Made by a program: the position numbers and the translations under genes. Of a DNA stretch of 64,000 nt, positions 26,250-35,011 are shown piece by piece. Origin of the DNA: Butyrivibrio fibrisolvens (GTDB lineage Bacteria > Bacillota > Clostridia > Lachnospirales > Lachnospiraceae); NCBI RefSeq assembly GCF_037113525.1, contig NZ_CP146963.1, positions 2,170,001 to 2,234,000 on the forward strand, given 5' to 3'. Within the stretch, counting starts at the first letter, position 1. The number at the start of each line of letters is the position of its first letter. The notes beneath the pieces were generated by a model. The model made no database searches. It was not told the DNA's origin and was given only the letters and a program-made list of their open reading frames with translations.

Positions 26250-27116
26250 ATGAAGAATATACTTGTTGGTGGTGGAACTAGATATTTTGGTATACCTATG
26301 GTTAATAGCTTGCTTAAAAACGGGCATGACATCACGATAGCAACGAGAGGTAATTCAAAGCCGGTATTTGATGACAGTGTAAACTATGTTGTTATGGACA
26401 GGATGGACTTTGAAAGTGTTAAAGAGGCGCTTGGCGGACAGCATTTTGATCTGATAATCGACAAGATTGCATATAGCTCAAATGATGTAAAGGCTCTGTT
26501 GAGCAACGTAAGCTGTGATCAATATATACAGATGTCCACATGTTCTGTTTATCCTAAGGAACATGCTGATATCAAGGAAGACGAATTCAAACCTGAAGAA
26601 TATGAACTTCATTGGATAGACAGAATCAAAGACTATCAAGAGACCAAGAGGCAAGCGGAAAGAGCAGTGTTTGAGTTCATGGATCCTGCCAATATTTCTT
26701 TTGTCAGATACCCGATTGTTATGGGTGAGAATGATTATACCAAAAGGCTTGATTTCTATATAGAACATATTAGAGATCAAAATCCTATGAACATAGATGA
26801 TCTTGATAAGAAGATGGCTTTCATATACGAGAAAGATGCTGGTAATTTTATAGCATATCTTGCAGATCATTTCGTGCAAGGAGCGATAAACGGCTGTTCA
26901 AAAGATGCAGTTAAAATCTCGGATATTGTCGGATATATAGAAAAAGGTCTTGGTAAGAAGGCAGTGATAAGCCAGCAGGGAGATGATGCTCCATATAACG
27001 GTATTGAAGATACACTCAGTTTTAGTACTGAAAAGGCTGAATCAATAGGCTATAGATTCCGTGAGCTTAATGAATGGCTGTATCCGCTAATTGACGCTCG
27101 AATAAAGGACATTTAG
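26250..27116 (+). CDS. NAD-dependent epimerase/dehydratase-family protein
   Basis: 288 residues, extended SDR. The nucleotide motif is LVGGGTRYFGIP (G7-G14), a variant of GxxGxxG; IQMSTCSVYP is the strand with the catalytic Ser/Tyr region; DYQETKRQAE holds a lysine where YxxxK is expected, with the Tyr three residues earlier. Such proteins bind NAD(P) and act on sugar nucleotides or serve as reductases. GGAG seven bases before the ATG. A single gene with no sugar-pathway neighbours. Confidence 0.78.
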   Translation: MKNILVGGGTRYFGIPMVNSLLKNGHDITIATRGNSKPVFDDSVNYVVMDRMDFESVKEALGGQHFDLIIDKIAYSSNDVKALLSNVSCDQYIQMSTCSVYPKEHADIKEDEFKPEEYELHWIDRIKDYQETKRQAERAVFEFMDPANISFVRYPIVMGENDYTKRLDFYIEHIRDQNPMNIDDLDKKMAFIYEKDAGNFIAYLADHFVQGAINGCSKDAVKISDIVGYIEKGLGKKAVISQQGDDAPYNGIEDTLSFSTEKAESIGYRFRELNEWLYPLIDARIKDI

Positions 27117-27249
27117 AAAATGAAAAAACATCCTAAATTAAATTACAGTGGCCGATTGATGAAAATCATAGTTTCTATGATTCGCAGATAAAATATTGTG
27201 ATCTCTTTAGAACAAATCAGTTATACAGATGATTTTATGAGGAGCAAAA

Positions 27250-28065
27250 ATGCGTAAGAATGGTTGTGTGGCAGTAGGTGATACAGATATGTATTATGTG
27301 GCCTTCGGCGAAGGCCAAAAGACACTGGTTGTTTTGCCTGGCTTATCAGATGGATTGTGGACTGTAAATGGTAAGGCATGGCTACTGGCAGGCTCATATA
27401 AAAAATTTTTTAAAGATTACACAGTCTATATGTTCAGCAGAAAGAACAATCTTCCGAAGGATTATTCCATAAAAGAGATGGCTGATGATCAGGCAATGGC
27501 CATGAAGAATCTTGGAATAGAAAAGGCAATAGTGATGGGAGTATCTCAAGGAGGAATGGTATCACAGTTCCTTACAGCAAACTATCCTGATCTTGTAGAA
27601 AAACTAATACTTGTTGTTACAGCTCCATATGCCAACGATATTATAAAGAGCGTGGTAACAAAGTGGATTGATATGACCAGCAATGACACTCATACCAATC
27701 TTATGCTTGATACGGCGGAGAAGGTTTATACCAGGGCGTATAACGAAAAGAATAAGAAAATCCTTCCTTTAGTAGCAAGAATAACCAAGCCAGCAAGTTA
27801 TGACAGATTTCTTACAAATGCCAATGCGATATTAAACTTCGATGCCAGAGAGGAACTTACCAAAATAAAGTGCAAGACTTATATCATGGCAGGCAATAAA
27901 GATAACACTGTTGGAAATGATGCTCCTTATGAGCTGAAGGCTGGTATTGCTGATAGTGAATTAATAATTTTTGATGGTCTTGGACATGGCCTTTTTGAAG
28001 AAGATAAGAATTTCTATAATAAAGTATTAGATTGTTGTGACGCTATACAAGGAGAGACTTTGTAG
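27250..28065 (+). CDS. Alpha/beta hydrolase
   Basis: 271 residues. Nucleophile elbow GVSQGG (S99), the acid probably in AGNKDNTVG, and His in GLGHGLFEED complete a hydrolase triad; LPGLSDG near the start is the oxyanion region. Substrate unknown: esters, lactones or peroxides are all possible. GAGGAG before the ATG. The 133 bp before it contain only short unrelated frames. Confidence 0.82.
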   Translation: MRKNGCVAVGDTDMYYVAFGEGQKTLVVLPGLSDGLWTVNGKAWLLAGSYKKFFKDYTVYMFSRKNNLPKDYSIKEMADDQAMAMKNLGIEKAIVMGVSQGGMVSQFLTANYPDLVEKLILVVTAPYANDIIKSVVTKWIDMTSNDTHTNLMLDTAEKVYTRAYNEKNKKILPLVARITKPASYDRFLTNANAILNFDAREELTKIKCKTYIMAGNKDNTVGNDAPYELKAGIADSELIIFDGLGHGLFEEDKNFYNKVLDCCDAIQGETL

Positions 28066-28106
28066 ATTGCAATGAATCAGTAGTGTTTGAAATCGAGAGT
28101 TTATAA

Positions 28107-28554
28107 ATGAAAATTATAATGCGGCATTTTGAACATAAAGATATTAAAATAATTCAAGACAAGCTATATCCGGACCTTTCAGAAATTGCTATAGGAGATT
28201 TAATCACAGAATGGAATTCCGGTGCTTATCAAGGACGTTTTTTTGAAATGTTTGCTATCGAATCAGATAATAAGATTGTTGGGTATGTTTCAATATATGG
28301 AAAAAGCCGAAGCATTGTTTCAGCAGGGATAGAGATATTCTCTGAGGAAAGAAAAAAAGGGTTTTGCTTACTATGCTATGGCTGACTTGCTGAAGTATGC
28401 CTCTGAAAAAGGTTACCACATAATGCTCAATCAGGTGCGTAAAGACAATCTGGCAAGCATGCGACTGCATGAAAAACTTGGCTTTGAGAGTGACGGTTAT
28501 AGTTATCGGAACCAGAAAAACAAAGAGGTTTTTCTATACTTGAAATTGCTATAA
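28107..28554 (+). pseudogene. GNAT acetyltransferase gene with frameshift
   Basis: The first frame (28107-28385) encodes the N-terminal GNAT part up to EERKKGF, then stops. The remaining half continues one base further along: AYYAMADLLKYASEKGYHIM, then NLASMRLHEKLGFESDGY, ending at 28554. The break is at the run AGAAAAAAAGGG near 28352-28363, so one extra base in the A or G run explains it. The needed shift is +1, not the -1 of classical A-rich slippery sites, so it is more likely an inactivating indel, phase variation, or a sequencing error than programmed frameshifting. Confidence 0.8.
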
Positions 28555-28576
28555 CAAATCCTTTTAACTGGCACGC

Positions 28577-28693
28577 GGAAGAAATCTTGTGACTAGACGG
28601 GCTGATGAAGATACCATGTCTTATAACTCTAAGTGGGGAGGAACAATTCCTTTTCCTAAAGAAAAAGTTGTTATTGTAAAAAGAAATCTGTAA
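28577..28693 (+). pseudogene. Gene remnant (C-terminal piece)
   Basis: An open frame without a good start reads RRADEDTMSYNSKWGGTIPF and stops at 28693. The DTMSYN-GGTI-FP pattern looks like the C-terminal tail of a GNAT-type or related small enzyme. A second short frame (about 28699-28764, FEEDDFKMHLLNTHLEKMK) follows. The 256 bp between 28555 and 28810 appear to be a graveyard of gene ends with no intact gene. Confidence 0.4.
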
Positions 28694-28810
28694 TAAATCG
28701 CCTTTTTGAGGAAGATGATTTTAAGATGCATCTTTTGAATACTCATTTGGAAAAAATGAAATAAATGATTTTGAAGCTCAGAATTATAGCTCGGATGGAG
28801 AAAAAGATAG

Positions 28811-29347
28811 ATGATAGAAAAAAGAATTATCGATGAATTTATTGCGCCTTATTACAGGGATAAGGATATTATGCATAATATGTGGCATATTGAATTGGTA
28901 AGGCGGCAAGTAGAAAAAATCATTGCGATTGGAAAGTATGAAGTTAATAGAGATGTTTTAGAGCTTGCTTTAGCCTTTCATGGATTCATTTATCGGGAAG
29001 AAGAAAAAATCCGTGTTTTTTTGATTAATAATGGTGTGAATGAAGAAGATATAGAAGTAATTATCAAAGTCGCTTGGGAATCGCAAAGACCAGAGGTACC
29101 CGAGACTTTAGAGGGGAAGATTCTGCATGATGCTCATGTTTTAGAGGGCGGAAAGACGTACACCGTGGTAAAGACACTTATCACAGGATCAGTCAGGGGG
29201 CAGTCGCTTGAAGAAACCCTTTCATTTATGCAGAAAAATGTACTTGGTGCAAATAAATGCTATTTGCCAGAAACAATAAAGATGTGTAATGAAATGAATG
29301 AGTATACAGAGGCTTTCTACAATGAACTTGTGGATGGAATCCGCTAA
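28811..29347 (+). CDS. HD-like hydrolase
   Basis: 178 residues. Histidines and aspartates in HNMWHIELV, LAFHGFIYRE and ILHDAHVLEGG are spaced as in HD phosphohydrolases, although the central HD pair reads HG, so one metal ligand appears changed. A weakened metal site is possible. GGATGGAGAAAAAGATAG precedes the ATG. The 345-bp region after it is structured DNA without genes. Confidence 0.6.
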   Translation: MIEKRIIDEFIAPYYRDKDIMHNMWHIELVRRQVEKIIAIGKYEVNRDVLELALAFHGFIYREEEKIRVFLINNGVNEEDIEVIIKVAWESQRPEVPETLEGKILHDAHVLEGGKTYTVVKTLITGSVRGQSLEETLSFMQKNVLGANKCYLPETIKMCNEMNEYTEAFYNELVDGIR

Positions 29348-29396
29348 GCCAAGTTGTAGTCAAAAAATATATTTCAACAGTCCGATTGTCTATAAG

Positions 29397-29595
29397 GTGT
29401 TATATTGTGTTATCGTGAAATCTTTCCCTTGTTTTTTCCCTTATCAGCACTCGTAAAGTACCATGGGATGATATAACACAAGGGAAAACATAAGGGAAAG
29501 TAAAACATCAGCAAATTTAGTATTTACAAGGGTTTGCGGATGATGAAATAACAAGATGTAACGAGTTATAAAACCCTTGGGAATGGTTCATTCCC
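29397..29595. repeat. Nested inverted repeats in a gene-free gap
   Basis: Within the 345-bp gap 29348-29692: GTGTTATAT (29397-29405) pairs with ATATAACAC (29471-29479); TTCCCTTGT/TTTTCCCTTAT blocks are mirrored by ACAAGGGAAAA and CATAAGGGAA; CAAGGGTTT pairs with AAACCCTTG (29571-29579); and GGGAATG-GTT-CATTCCC forms a hairpin at 29579-29595. Arrangement of several short arms around a core resembles a recombinase attachment region, but no integrase is near. Could also be a structured RNA. Confidence 0.35.
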
Positions 29596-29692
29596 AATCG
29601 GTAATTTGGCGCATTAAGTTATTTATAAAAGAGTACTTTGAGCATATTGATATGAAGAAGATAAATTTTATTAATATAGAGGTAGAACATCT

Positions 29693-30193
29693 GTGGATGT
29701 AATTAAGATGAGCAAAAGAACAGAATTTCTCAAAAATAAATATTCATTAGAAAGACATCCTGAAGGAGGATGGTTTGCAGAAGTTTATACTTCTCCGTTT
29801 GATCATGAAAACAGAGCTTTAATGGGAAGCATTTATTTCCTTCTAGAAGGAGCTGATATATCTCATTTTCACCAGATCGACTGTGACGAGATCTGGTATC
29901 ACCATGAGGGATGTGCATTAAAGATCACCATGATAATAGATGGAAAAGTCAGTGAGAGCTTCATAGGTACTGGTGAAGACCAGACTGCCATGGCAGTTAT
30001 ACCCAAAGGTGCCATATTTGCGGCAGAAAACCTTGATAAAGATGGATATTGTTTCATGTCCTGCGCAACAACACCGAAATTTATGTATGACGGCTTCAGA
30101 CTGGTGGATGAAGAAGAAATAAAGAGTCTGTGCCCGGATATGTTTGAAAAAGTAGCGCATTTAGCGTTCTCTAAGGAAGAGCCGATTGTATGA
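29693..30193 (+). CDS. DUF985 cupin-family protein
   Basis: 166 residues. KYSLERHPEGGWFAEVYTS and ISHFHQIDCDEIWYHHEG are hallmarks of the DUF985 cupin family; the histidines and Glu in the second string should bind metal in the beta-barrel. Plants and bacteria have homologues of unknown activity. The GTG at 29693 has GAGG ten bases upstream; an ATG at 29708 is an alternative. A single gene in the accessory row. Confidence 0.82.
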   Translation: MDVIKMSKRTEFLKNKYSLERHPEGGWFAEVYTSPFDHENRALMGSIYFLLEGADISHFHQIDCDEIWYHHEGCALKITMIIDGKVSESFIGTGEDQTAMAVIPKGAIFAAENLDKDGYCFMSCATTPKFMYDGFRLVDEEEIKSLCPDMFEKVAHLAFSKEEPIV

Positions 30194-30283
30194 AAACTGC
30201 AAGAATGATAATATTATCTATAGATGACGCATGCAACTTGATATGTATTGTAGCAAAGATGTAACCCTAGGAGAAACTAATCA

Positions 30284-31948
30284 ATGACCAAAGCGATATC
30301 AACTTCGATATATTCTTTTAAAGATTTAATTGAGAATAATTGCATATATGTTGATAAGACCAAATATTTATATGATATTATTTCAGCTCCTAAGGGACAG
30401 TTCTTTTGCTCACGTCCCAGAAGATTTGGCAAGAGCCTTACAATTTCTACTCTCGAGGCTATTTTTTGTGGACAAAAGGAATTATTTAAAGATTGCTACA
30501 TCTATAATGAAACTGATTACGATTGGAAAAAATATCCTATTATTCGATTGGATTTTGCTAAGGCTAATTTAAGTAGTATTGAGTTATTATCTTCATGGCT
30601 CTTACAGACTTTGAATGGTATTGCCAAGGCCAACGGGATAGAAGTCAAGAATACAGATCCAGCGCTTTTATTTGGGGAACTTATCGAGGCTTTATATAAA
30701 AAAGAGAATCAGACAGGAGTTGTGGTTCTTGTTGATGAATATGATAAGCCTATAATGGAGCATTTGGAAAATGAAAATGAAGCAGAAATGTTCCGCAATT
30801 TCATGGAAACATTCTATCAGATGATAAAAGGATACGAGCAGTACGAGCGCTTTGTGTTCATGACAGGGGTTATTAAGTTTGCTAAGCTCTCAATATTTAG
30901 TAAACTTAATAGCTTAACAGACATCAGCATGGACAGAAAATATGCATGCATGTTTGGATATACTGAAGATGAATTGGAAACGTATTTTGGTGAGTATATT
31001 GAAGCTTTGAATAAGCAGGGAATATATGATGAAAACCGTAATAAGCTAGATTATGCCAGCATTCTCACCACACTTAAGAGATGGTATGACGGTTTTAGAT
31101 TTTCACCAAGAGAAGAGAGTGTATATAACCCTGTTTCAATAGGATCTTTCTTTAGAAACGAGGGGATTTTTTCAAATTATTGGTTTGAGACAGGAACACC
31201 AAAAGTGCTGATAAAGACCATGCAGCAGATACAGATTACGTTGGATGATGTCAGAGACCCTATTATTTCCAGAGATACTTTTAGTGTTTTTGATATTACA
31301 GAATTTGCTTTCTCGTCAGATGGAATAAAGAATGGCAATGCCAGAAGAATAATTGGCAAGCAGAAATTCCTACAGTTATTGTATCAAACAGGATACATGA
31401 CTCTTGGAGATGTTCCTGAGGATGGATTGAGCGATTCATATTATCCTATGCGCTTTCCTAATAAAGAAGTTAGGGATTCGTTTCAGAAAAACATAGTTTC
31501 ATTGTTTGTTGATGAGGATCCTGCGGATTTTTCTGCAACAGTAGATTTGATAAAACGTGCTGCAAGAGAAGGAAAGAGTAAAGATATTCGCAAATACATG
31601 GAAAATATATTTGCGAATATCCCATACACAATCCAAATTGCAGAAGAAAAGTATTATCAATCCATAATGTATACGGTATTTCTGCTCTGTGGAATGGATA
31701 TTGATCCTGAGGTGGCAACTAATGTAGGAAGAATAGATGCTGTTTTGGATGCCGGTGAGCATATATATATTTTTGAATTTAAGTTTGAAAAAACTGCAGA
31801 TGAAGCATTGAATCAAATTGAAAGAAAAAAATATGCTGAAAAATATTTAATAAAAGCGGAAGAAAAAGGGCAGACTATTCATAAAATAGGTGTTGAATTT
31901 TCATACAACAAGGATCAGAGGAATATCATTGAATGGGTAGAAGTTTAG
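30284..31948 (+). CDS. AAA-ATPase-like protein with PD-(D/E)XK nuclease-like domain
   Basis: 554 residues. N-terminal AAA-ATPase_like domain with SRPRRFGKSLTIS as the P-loop (lysine-serine kept) and VVLVDEYDKPI as Walker B; middle helical region; C-terminal PDDEXK_9 domain with IDAVLDAGEHIYIFEFKF as the nuclease core. This family is abundant and multi-copy in Lachnospiraceae and Bacteroidetes; its function is unproven. TAGGAGAAACTAATC precedes the ATG. An intrinsic terminator follows at 31995. Confidence 0.9.
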   Translation: MTKAISTSIYSFKDLIENNCIYVDKTKYLYDIISAPKGQFFCSRPRRFGKSLTISTLEAIFCGQKELFKDCYIYNETDYDWKKYPIIRLDFAKANLSSIELLSSWLLQTLNGIAKANGIEVKNTDPALLFGELIEALYKKENQTGVVVLVDEYDKPIMEHLENENEAEMFRNFMETFYQMIKGYEQYERFVFMTGVIKFAKLSIFSKLNSLTDISMDRKYACMFGYTEDELETYFGEYIEALNKQGIYDENRNKLDYASILTTLKRWYDGFRFSPREESVYNPVSIGSFFRNEGIFSNYWFETGTPKVLIKTMQQIQITLDDVRDPIISRDTFSVFDITEFAFSSDGIKNGNARRIIGKQKFLQLLYQTGYMTLGDVPEDGLSDSYYPMRFPNKEVRDSFQKNIVSLFVDEDPADFSATVDLIKRAAREGKSKDIRKYMENIFANIPYTIQIAEEKYYQSIMYTVFLLCGMDIDPEVATNVGRIDAVLDAGEHIYIFEFKFEKTADEALNQIERKKYAEKYLIKAEEKGQTIHKIGVEFSYNKDQRNIIEWVEV

Positions 31949-31994
31949 TAGGTTTCTGTTCTGAATAAATTATTGTCTGGCATGTATTTTGTAT

Positions 31995-32031
31995 CAGGCG
32001 GTAAGTTTTATGACTTACCGCTTGATTTTTT
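31995..32031 (+). terminator. Intrinsic terminator
   Basis: GCGGTAAG and CTTACCGC form an eight-base stem with an eight-base loop, extended by TCA/TGA, and GATTTTTTA follows. It closes the AAA-ATPase gene 47 bases after its stop. Confidence 0.75.
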
Positions 32032-32071
32032 AGGGCAAGTTAACGATAAATATTGGTTTTGAGGAAATGTT

Positions 32072-32824
32072 TTGAAAATGGAAAGAAAGTATTTTAAAGA
32101 TATAGGGTATAAGCCATTCCTATTTTATATAGTCTTTGGTGTATCCGGAGAAGACCTGGAAGTATCTCGTAAGAAGCACAAAGTTGATGAACTCCCGGAG
32201 GGACTCGATATCCGAATATTCACTAGAGAAGCTCATGGAGAGTGGATTGATGGATGGTTCACCGGTACATATGGATCTGTATTACAAAGTGCCAATCCAC
32301 AGCTTTTTGAAATATGTCGAAATGCGGATGTATGTACAGTTTTGCAGGGAGAAATCCAAAATGATGCAACACTTGATTACATGAGAAATGTAATTGGTAT
32401 CATCCAGGCTTTTATCGATAAAGGCGCACTGGGAATCCTGGATCCGCAAACAATTGCTATGTACTCGCCTGATCAATGGACTGACAGATTTTTTGATAAA
32501 GAAGTGAATGCTCAGAACCATGTTATTATTTTGTCTTCTGAAGATAGTGATGGATATTGGCTCCACACAAGAGGAATGGCAGAATTTGGAAGACCTGATA
32601 TAGGAATAAGCTGTGTTACGGAAGATAAGATCCATGATTATACGCAACTGATCAATCAGATGATCTATTACGGAGGACAAGGCGTCTTCTTTGAGAACGA
32701 TACGCGTTTACATACTTCTGATGGTAAATCATTTGTTGTACATCCCGAATTTGTAAATGATTTTGAAAATGATGATTACAACAACGCCTATTACAATGTT
32801 ACGATAATAGAAGACATTCAATAA
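32072..32824 (+). CDS. DUF4261-like protein, unknown
   Basis: 250 residues, soluble, with WLHTRGMAEFGRPDI and a VLQGEIQNDATLDYMRNVIG segment. The HTxGMxxFGxPDI string resembles DUF4261, a family seen with bacterial toxin/immunity-type loci; assignment is tentative. The frame begins TTG AAA ATG, and GAGG is seven bases before TTG and thirteen before ATG, so TTG is taken. Followed by two more unknown proteins on the same strand. Confidence 0.5.
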   Translation: MKMERKYFKDIGYKPFLFYIVFGVSGEDLEVSRKKHKVDELPEGLDIRIFTREAHGEWIDGWFTGTYGSVLQSANPQLFEICRNADVCTVLQGEIQNDATLDYMRNVIGIIQAFIDKGALGILDPQTIAMYSPDQWTDRFFDKEVNAQNHVIILSSEDSDGYWLHTRGMAEFGRPDIGISCVTEDKIHDYTQLINQMIYYGGQGVFFENDTRLHTSDGKSFVVHPEFVNDFENDDYNNAYYNVTIIEDIQ

Positions 32825-32869
32825 AAATGTACTATGAGATATTGCTTTGAAGCAGAAAGGAGCTTAAAT

Positions 32870-33262
32870 ATGAAGAATATTCAAATCTACACAGCTGAAA
32901 AATATAATACATCTGAATATGTTGAAGTTAAATCAAACATATATAAAACGCATGATTCTTTTATGGATCAGGATGCTTTTGTTACTACGCTATCTTTTGA
33001 ACAGGAGCCGGAATATGAAGAAGGAAGTGACTCCAGCGATATTTCTCAATATCCACTTGAAGACGTTTTGGACAAGTATTATGTTGCAGTCTCGGATTTT
33101 TATGAAGATCTAAATGATGGTAGCAGTAATACTTGCTATTTAGAGCTTTCCGGCGAAAGCCTGGAAGATATTGAAAATCTACTTGAGATAGTGGGCAAAC
33201 ATGTTTATAACAAAGAAGAAGAGAGTGACGGAAAGACCTATATTAAACTGATCATCGAATAA
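32870..33262 (+). CDS. Unknown acidic protein
   Basis: 130 residues from the ATG at 32870, which has AAAGGAGCTTAAAT upstream. Very acidic (many Asp/Glu, e.g. EPEYEEGSDSSDISQYPLED), no membrane helix, no known motif. Size, charge and position between the DUF4261-like gene and another unknown are typical of immunity-type proteins, but that is speculation. Confidence 0.55.
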   Translation: MKNIQIYTAEKYNTSEYVEVKSNIYKTHDSFMDQDAFVTTLSFEQEPEYEEGSDSSDISQYPLEDVLDKYYVAVSDFYEDLNDGSSNTCYLELSGESLEDIENLLEIVGKHVYNKEEESDGKTYIKLIIE

Positions 33263-33309
33263 ATATAAAATATTGGTATTCCGTATTGCAACTTAGGAGG
33301 ATGACATCA

Positions 33310-34290
33310 ATGGGATTTATATCATTTAACGAAAAATACTACAAAAAGAAATTAGAAGAATATGAAAATAAACAGCTTTCTGAATCTGAGATTTATGAAG
33401 CAAAGCAGCTCCTGAAGATATTGGATGATCTGACAGATGAAGGATACACAAACCTTAATAACAGGATGGAAGAAGACTTTTCATGTATAACAAGACTGAG
33501 AGAAGTTTTGAAACAAAATGGTACATTTCCATTTCCTATTGATCATGAAAGATTGCCTGGTACAGTATTTGAAGATAAAGAATGCGAAATGGAGGAAGTA
33601 CTGGAGAAGCTGATTCTAAATGCTGGCGATCACAATAATACTTCTGGCAATCCATTTCTTGAAACAATTCGTAGCTATTGCGAATGGATAGGATATGAAG
33701 ACGATACTGCATATGTCTTTTTGATGAGAGATGCGATTCTGCCATATGTATTCTTTAAAAGCAGAAACAAAGACAATCTCTATCCATGGTTGATCAGCCG
33801 TAAATTTATGGAAGATATAACAAAAGAGGAAGGCGCGGATGATGACGTACGTATTCCTCTTTATGAGGCTTTGGAAGAGGGAAATATAAGCTTTGATGAA
33901 TTTTTTGATTACAGCAAAGAGGAAATCCTTTCTTCCTTGGAAGAATATCCGGAGCTGAAAAAACTCCTACTTGATCTGCTCGGATCAATCAAACAGAAAA
34001 AGATTATAGTTGTTGAATCCGGTTATATGGGAACGATTCCAATGATGCTGAAAGCTCTGGATGAAAGAGTTGACTTTAGGCTTTTTACGACAGCACCCTT
34101 TTTATATGAAACATATAAAGACAAAATCTTTTGCCAGAAATATGAAGAAATAAGGCGTTTTGAGACATTGTATGCAAACGATCTACTTATGCAGTATTCT
34201 TCATATAGTAATGAGAAGTTTTACGTAAAGCTTTCTAAAGATGATGTTGTACATGATAAGGCACTTTCAGAGATTAAGAAAATGATTTGA
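33310..34290 (+). CDS. Unknown protein with possible HAD-like C-terminal core
   Basis: 326 residues. Start chosen at ATG 33310 because TTAGGAGG is nine bases upstream. Residues about 120-200 (ETIRSYCEWIGYEDDTAYVF and FLMRDAILPYVF) are helical. Near residue 240 IVVESGYMGTIPMMLKAL recalls the strand-loop with a glycine-rich turn of HAD-type or nucleotidase folds (VDIGWxGT in others), a weak resemblance. Not assigned. Confidence 0.5.
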   Translation: MGFISFNEKYYKKKLEEYENKQLSESEIYEAKQLLKILDDLTDEGYTNLNNRMEEDFSCITRLREVLKQNGTFPFPIDHERLPGTVFEDKECEMEEVLEKLILNAGDHNNTSGNPFLETIRSYCEWIGYEDDTAYVFLMRDAILPYVFFKSRNKDNLYPWLISRKFMEDITKEEGADDDVRIPLYEALEEGNISFDEFFDYSKEEILSSLEEYPELKKLLLDLLGSIKQKKIIVVESGYMGTIPMMLKALDERVDFRLFTTAPFLYETYKDKIFCQKYEEIRRFETLYANDLLMQYSSYSNEKFYVKLSKDDVVHDKALSEIKKMI

Positions 34291-34329
34291 TAGATTCGAT
34301 CCGAAATGTTTTTTGACTGGGAGAAGAAC

Positions 34330-34956
34330 ATGCGAACACGAGAAGAGGCTTTGGCTTATGGTTTATCATTTGAATATACCTATCAAGAGGCTCCATTTCA
34401 TGATCAGAACTGGCAACTTATAAGAGTTAAGCCCAGCAAGAAGGCCTTCTTATGGACGTATGAAAAGGATGGACAGATATGCCTGAATCTTAAATGTGAC
34501 CCGGAATGGAGGGATTTTTGGAGGAATACATATAAATCTGTACAACCTGCTTATCATCAGAACAAAGAGCACTGGAATACAGTTATTCTGGATGGTTCTA
34601 TTCCCGATGAAGATATCAAAAGGATGATAGCAGAAAGCTATGACCTTGTTACAGACTCTCCAACAAGGCGCATATACGAAGCGGTAAAAAAGATCCCAAA
34701 AGGAAAAGTCGCAACCTATGCTCAGATAGCGAAGATGGCCGGAAATCCTAAGATGTGCAGGGCAGTTGGGAATGCTTTGCACAAGAACCCGGATTTTGAA
34801 AACATTCCATGCTACAGAGTTGTAAACTCCAAGGGAGAACTTGCCGGAGAATACGCTTTTGGAGGTGCCTGGGCTCAGAAAGAATTATTAGAAGCAGATG
34901 GAATAGAAGTTATTGATGGTAAGGTTGATCTGTCAAAATATGCGATTGAGATATGA
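34330..34956 (+). CDS. MmcQ/YjbR-domain fused to methylated-DNA-protein cysteine methyltransferase-like domain
   Basis: 208 residues. The first half (about 8-105, HDQNWQLIRVKPSKKAFLWT...ILDGSIPDEDIKRMI) is a MmcQ/YjbR (DUF419) domain. The second half (about 112-190) is the AGT/ATL DNA-binding fold: GKVATYAQIAKMAGNPKMCRAV, then NIPCYRVVNSKGE with C161 at the acceptor position. The family PCHRV motif reads PCYRV here, so the neighbouring His is Tyr; cysteine is kept. It may repair O6-alkylguanine or only bind it. GGGAG six bases before ATG 34330 sets the start. Confidence 0.8.
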   Translation: MRTREEALAYGLSFEYTYQEAPFHDQNWQLIRVKPSKKAFLWTYEKDGQICLNLKCDPEWRDFWRNTYKSVQPAYHQNKEHWNTVILDGSIPDEDIKRMIAESYDLVTDSPTRRIYEAVKKIPKGKVATYAQIAKMAGNPKMCRAVGNALHKNPDFENIPCYRVVNSKGELAGEYAFGGAWAQKELLEADGIEVIDGKVDLSKYAIEI

Positions 34957-35011
34957 TCACGAAAAGATATTCTGATGAAAAGCAGAAATAGAAAGTAGAG
35001 GGGAGCATTAC

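Noticed and set aside
27121..27237. Short frames and an AATCATAG-TTT-CTATGATT hairpin between the epimerase and hydrolase genes
   Set aside because: The hairpin has no T run and the frames are 23-32 codons without start signals; no feature can be supported.
28352..28363. Programmed ribosomal frameshifting in the GNAT gene
   Set aside because: The A-rich run resembles a slippery site, but the two frames need a +1 shift, whereas such sites give -1, and no stimulatory structure is evident.
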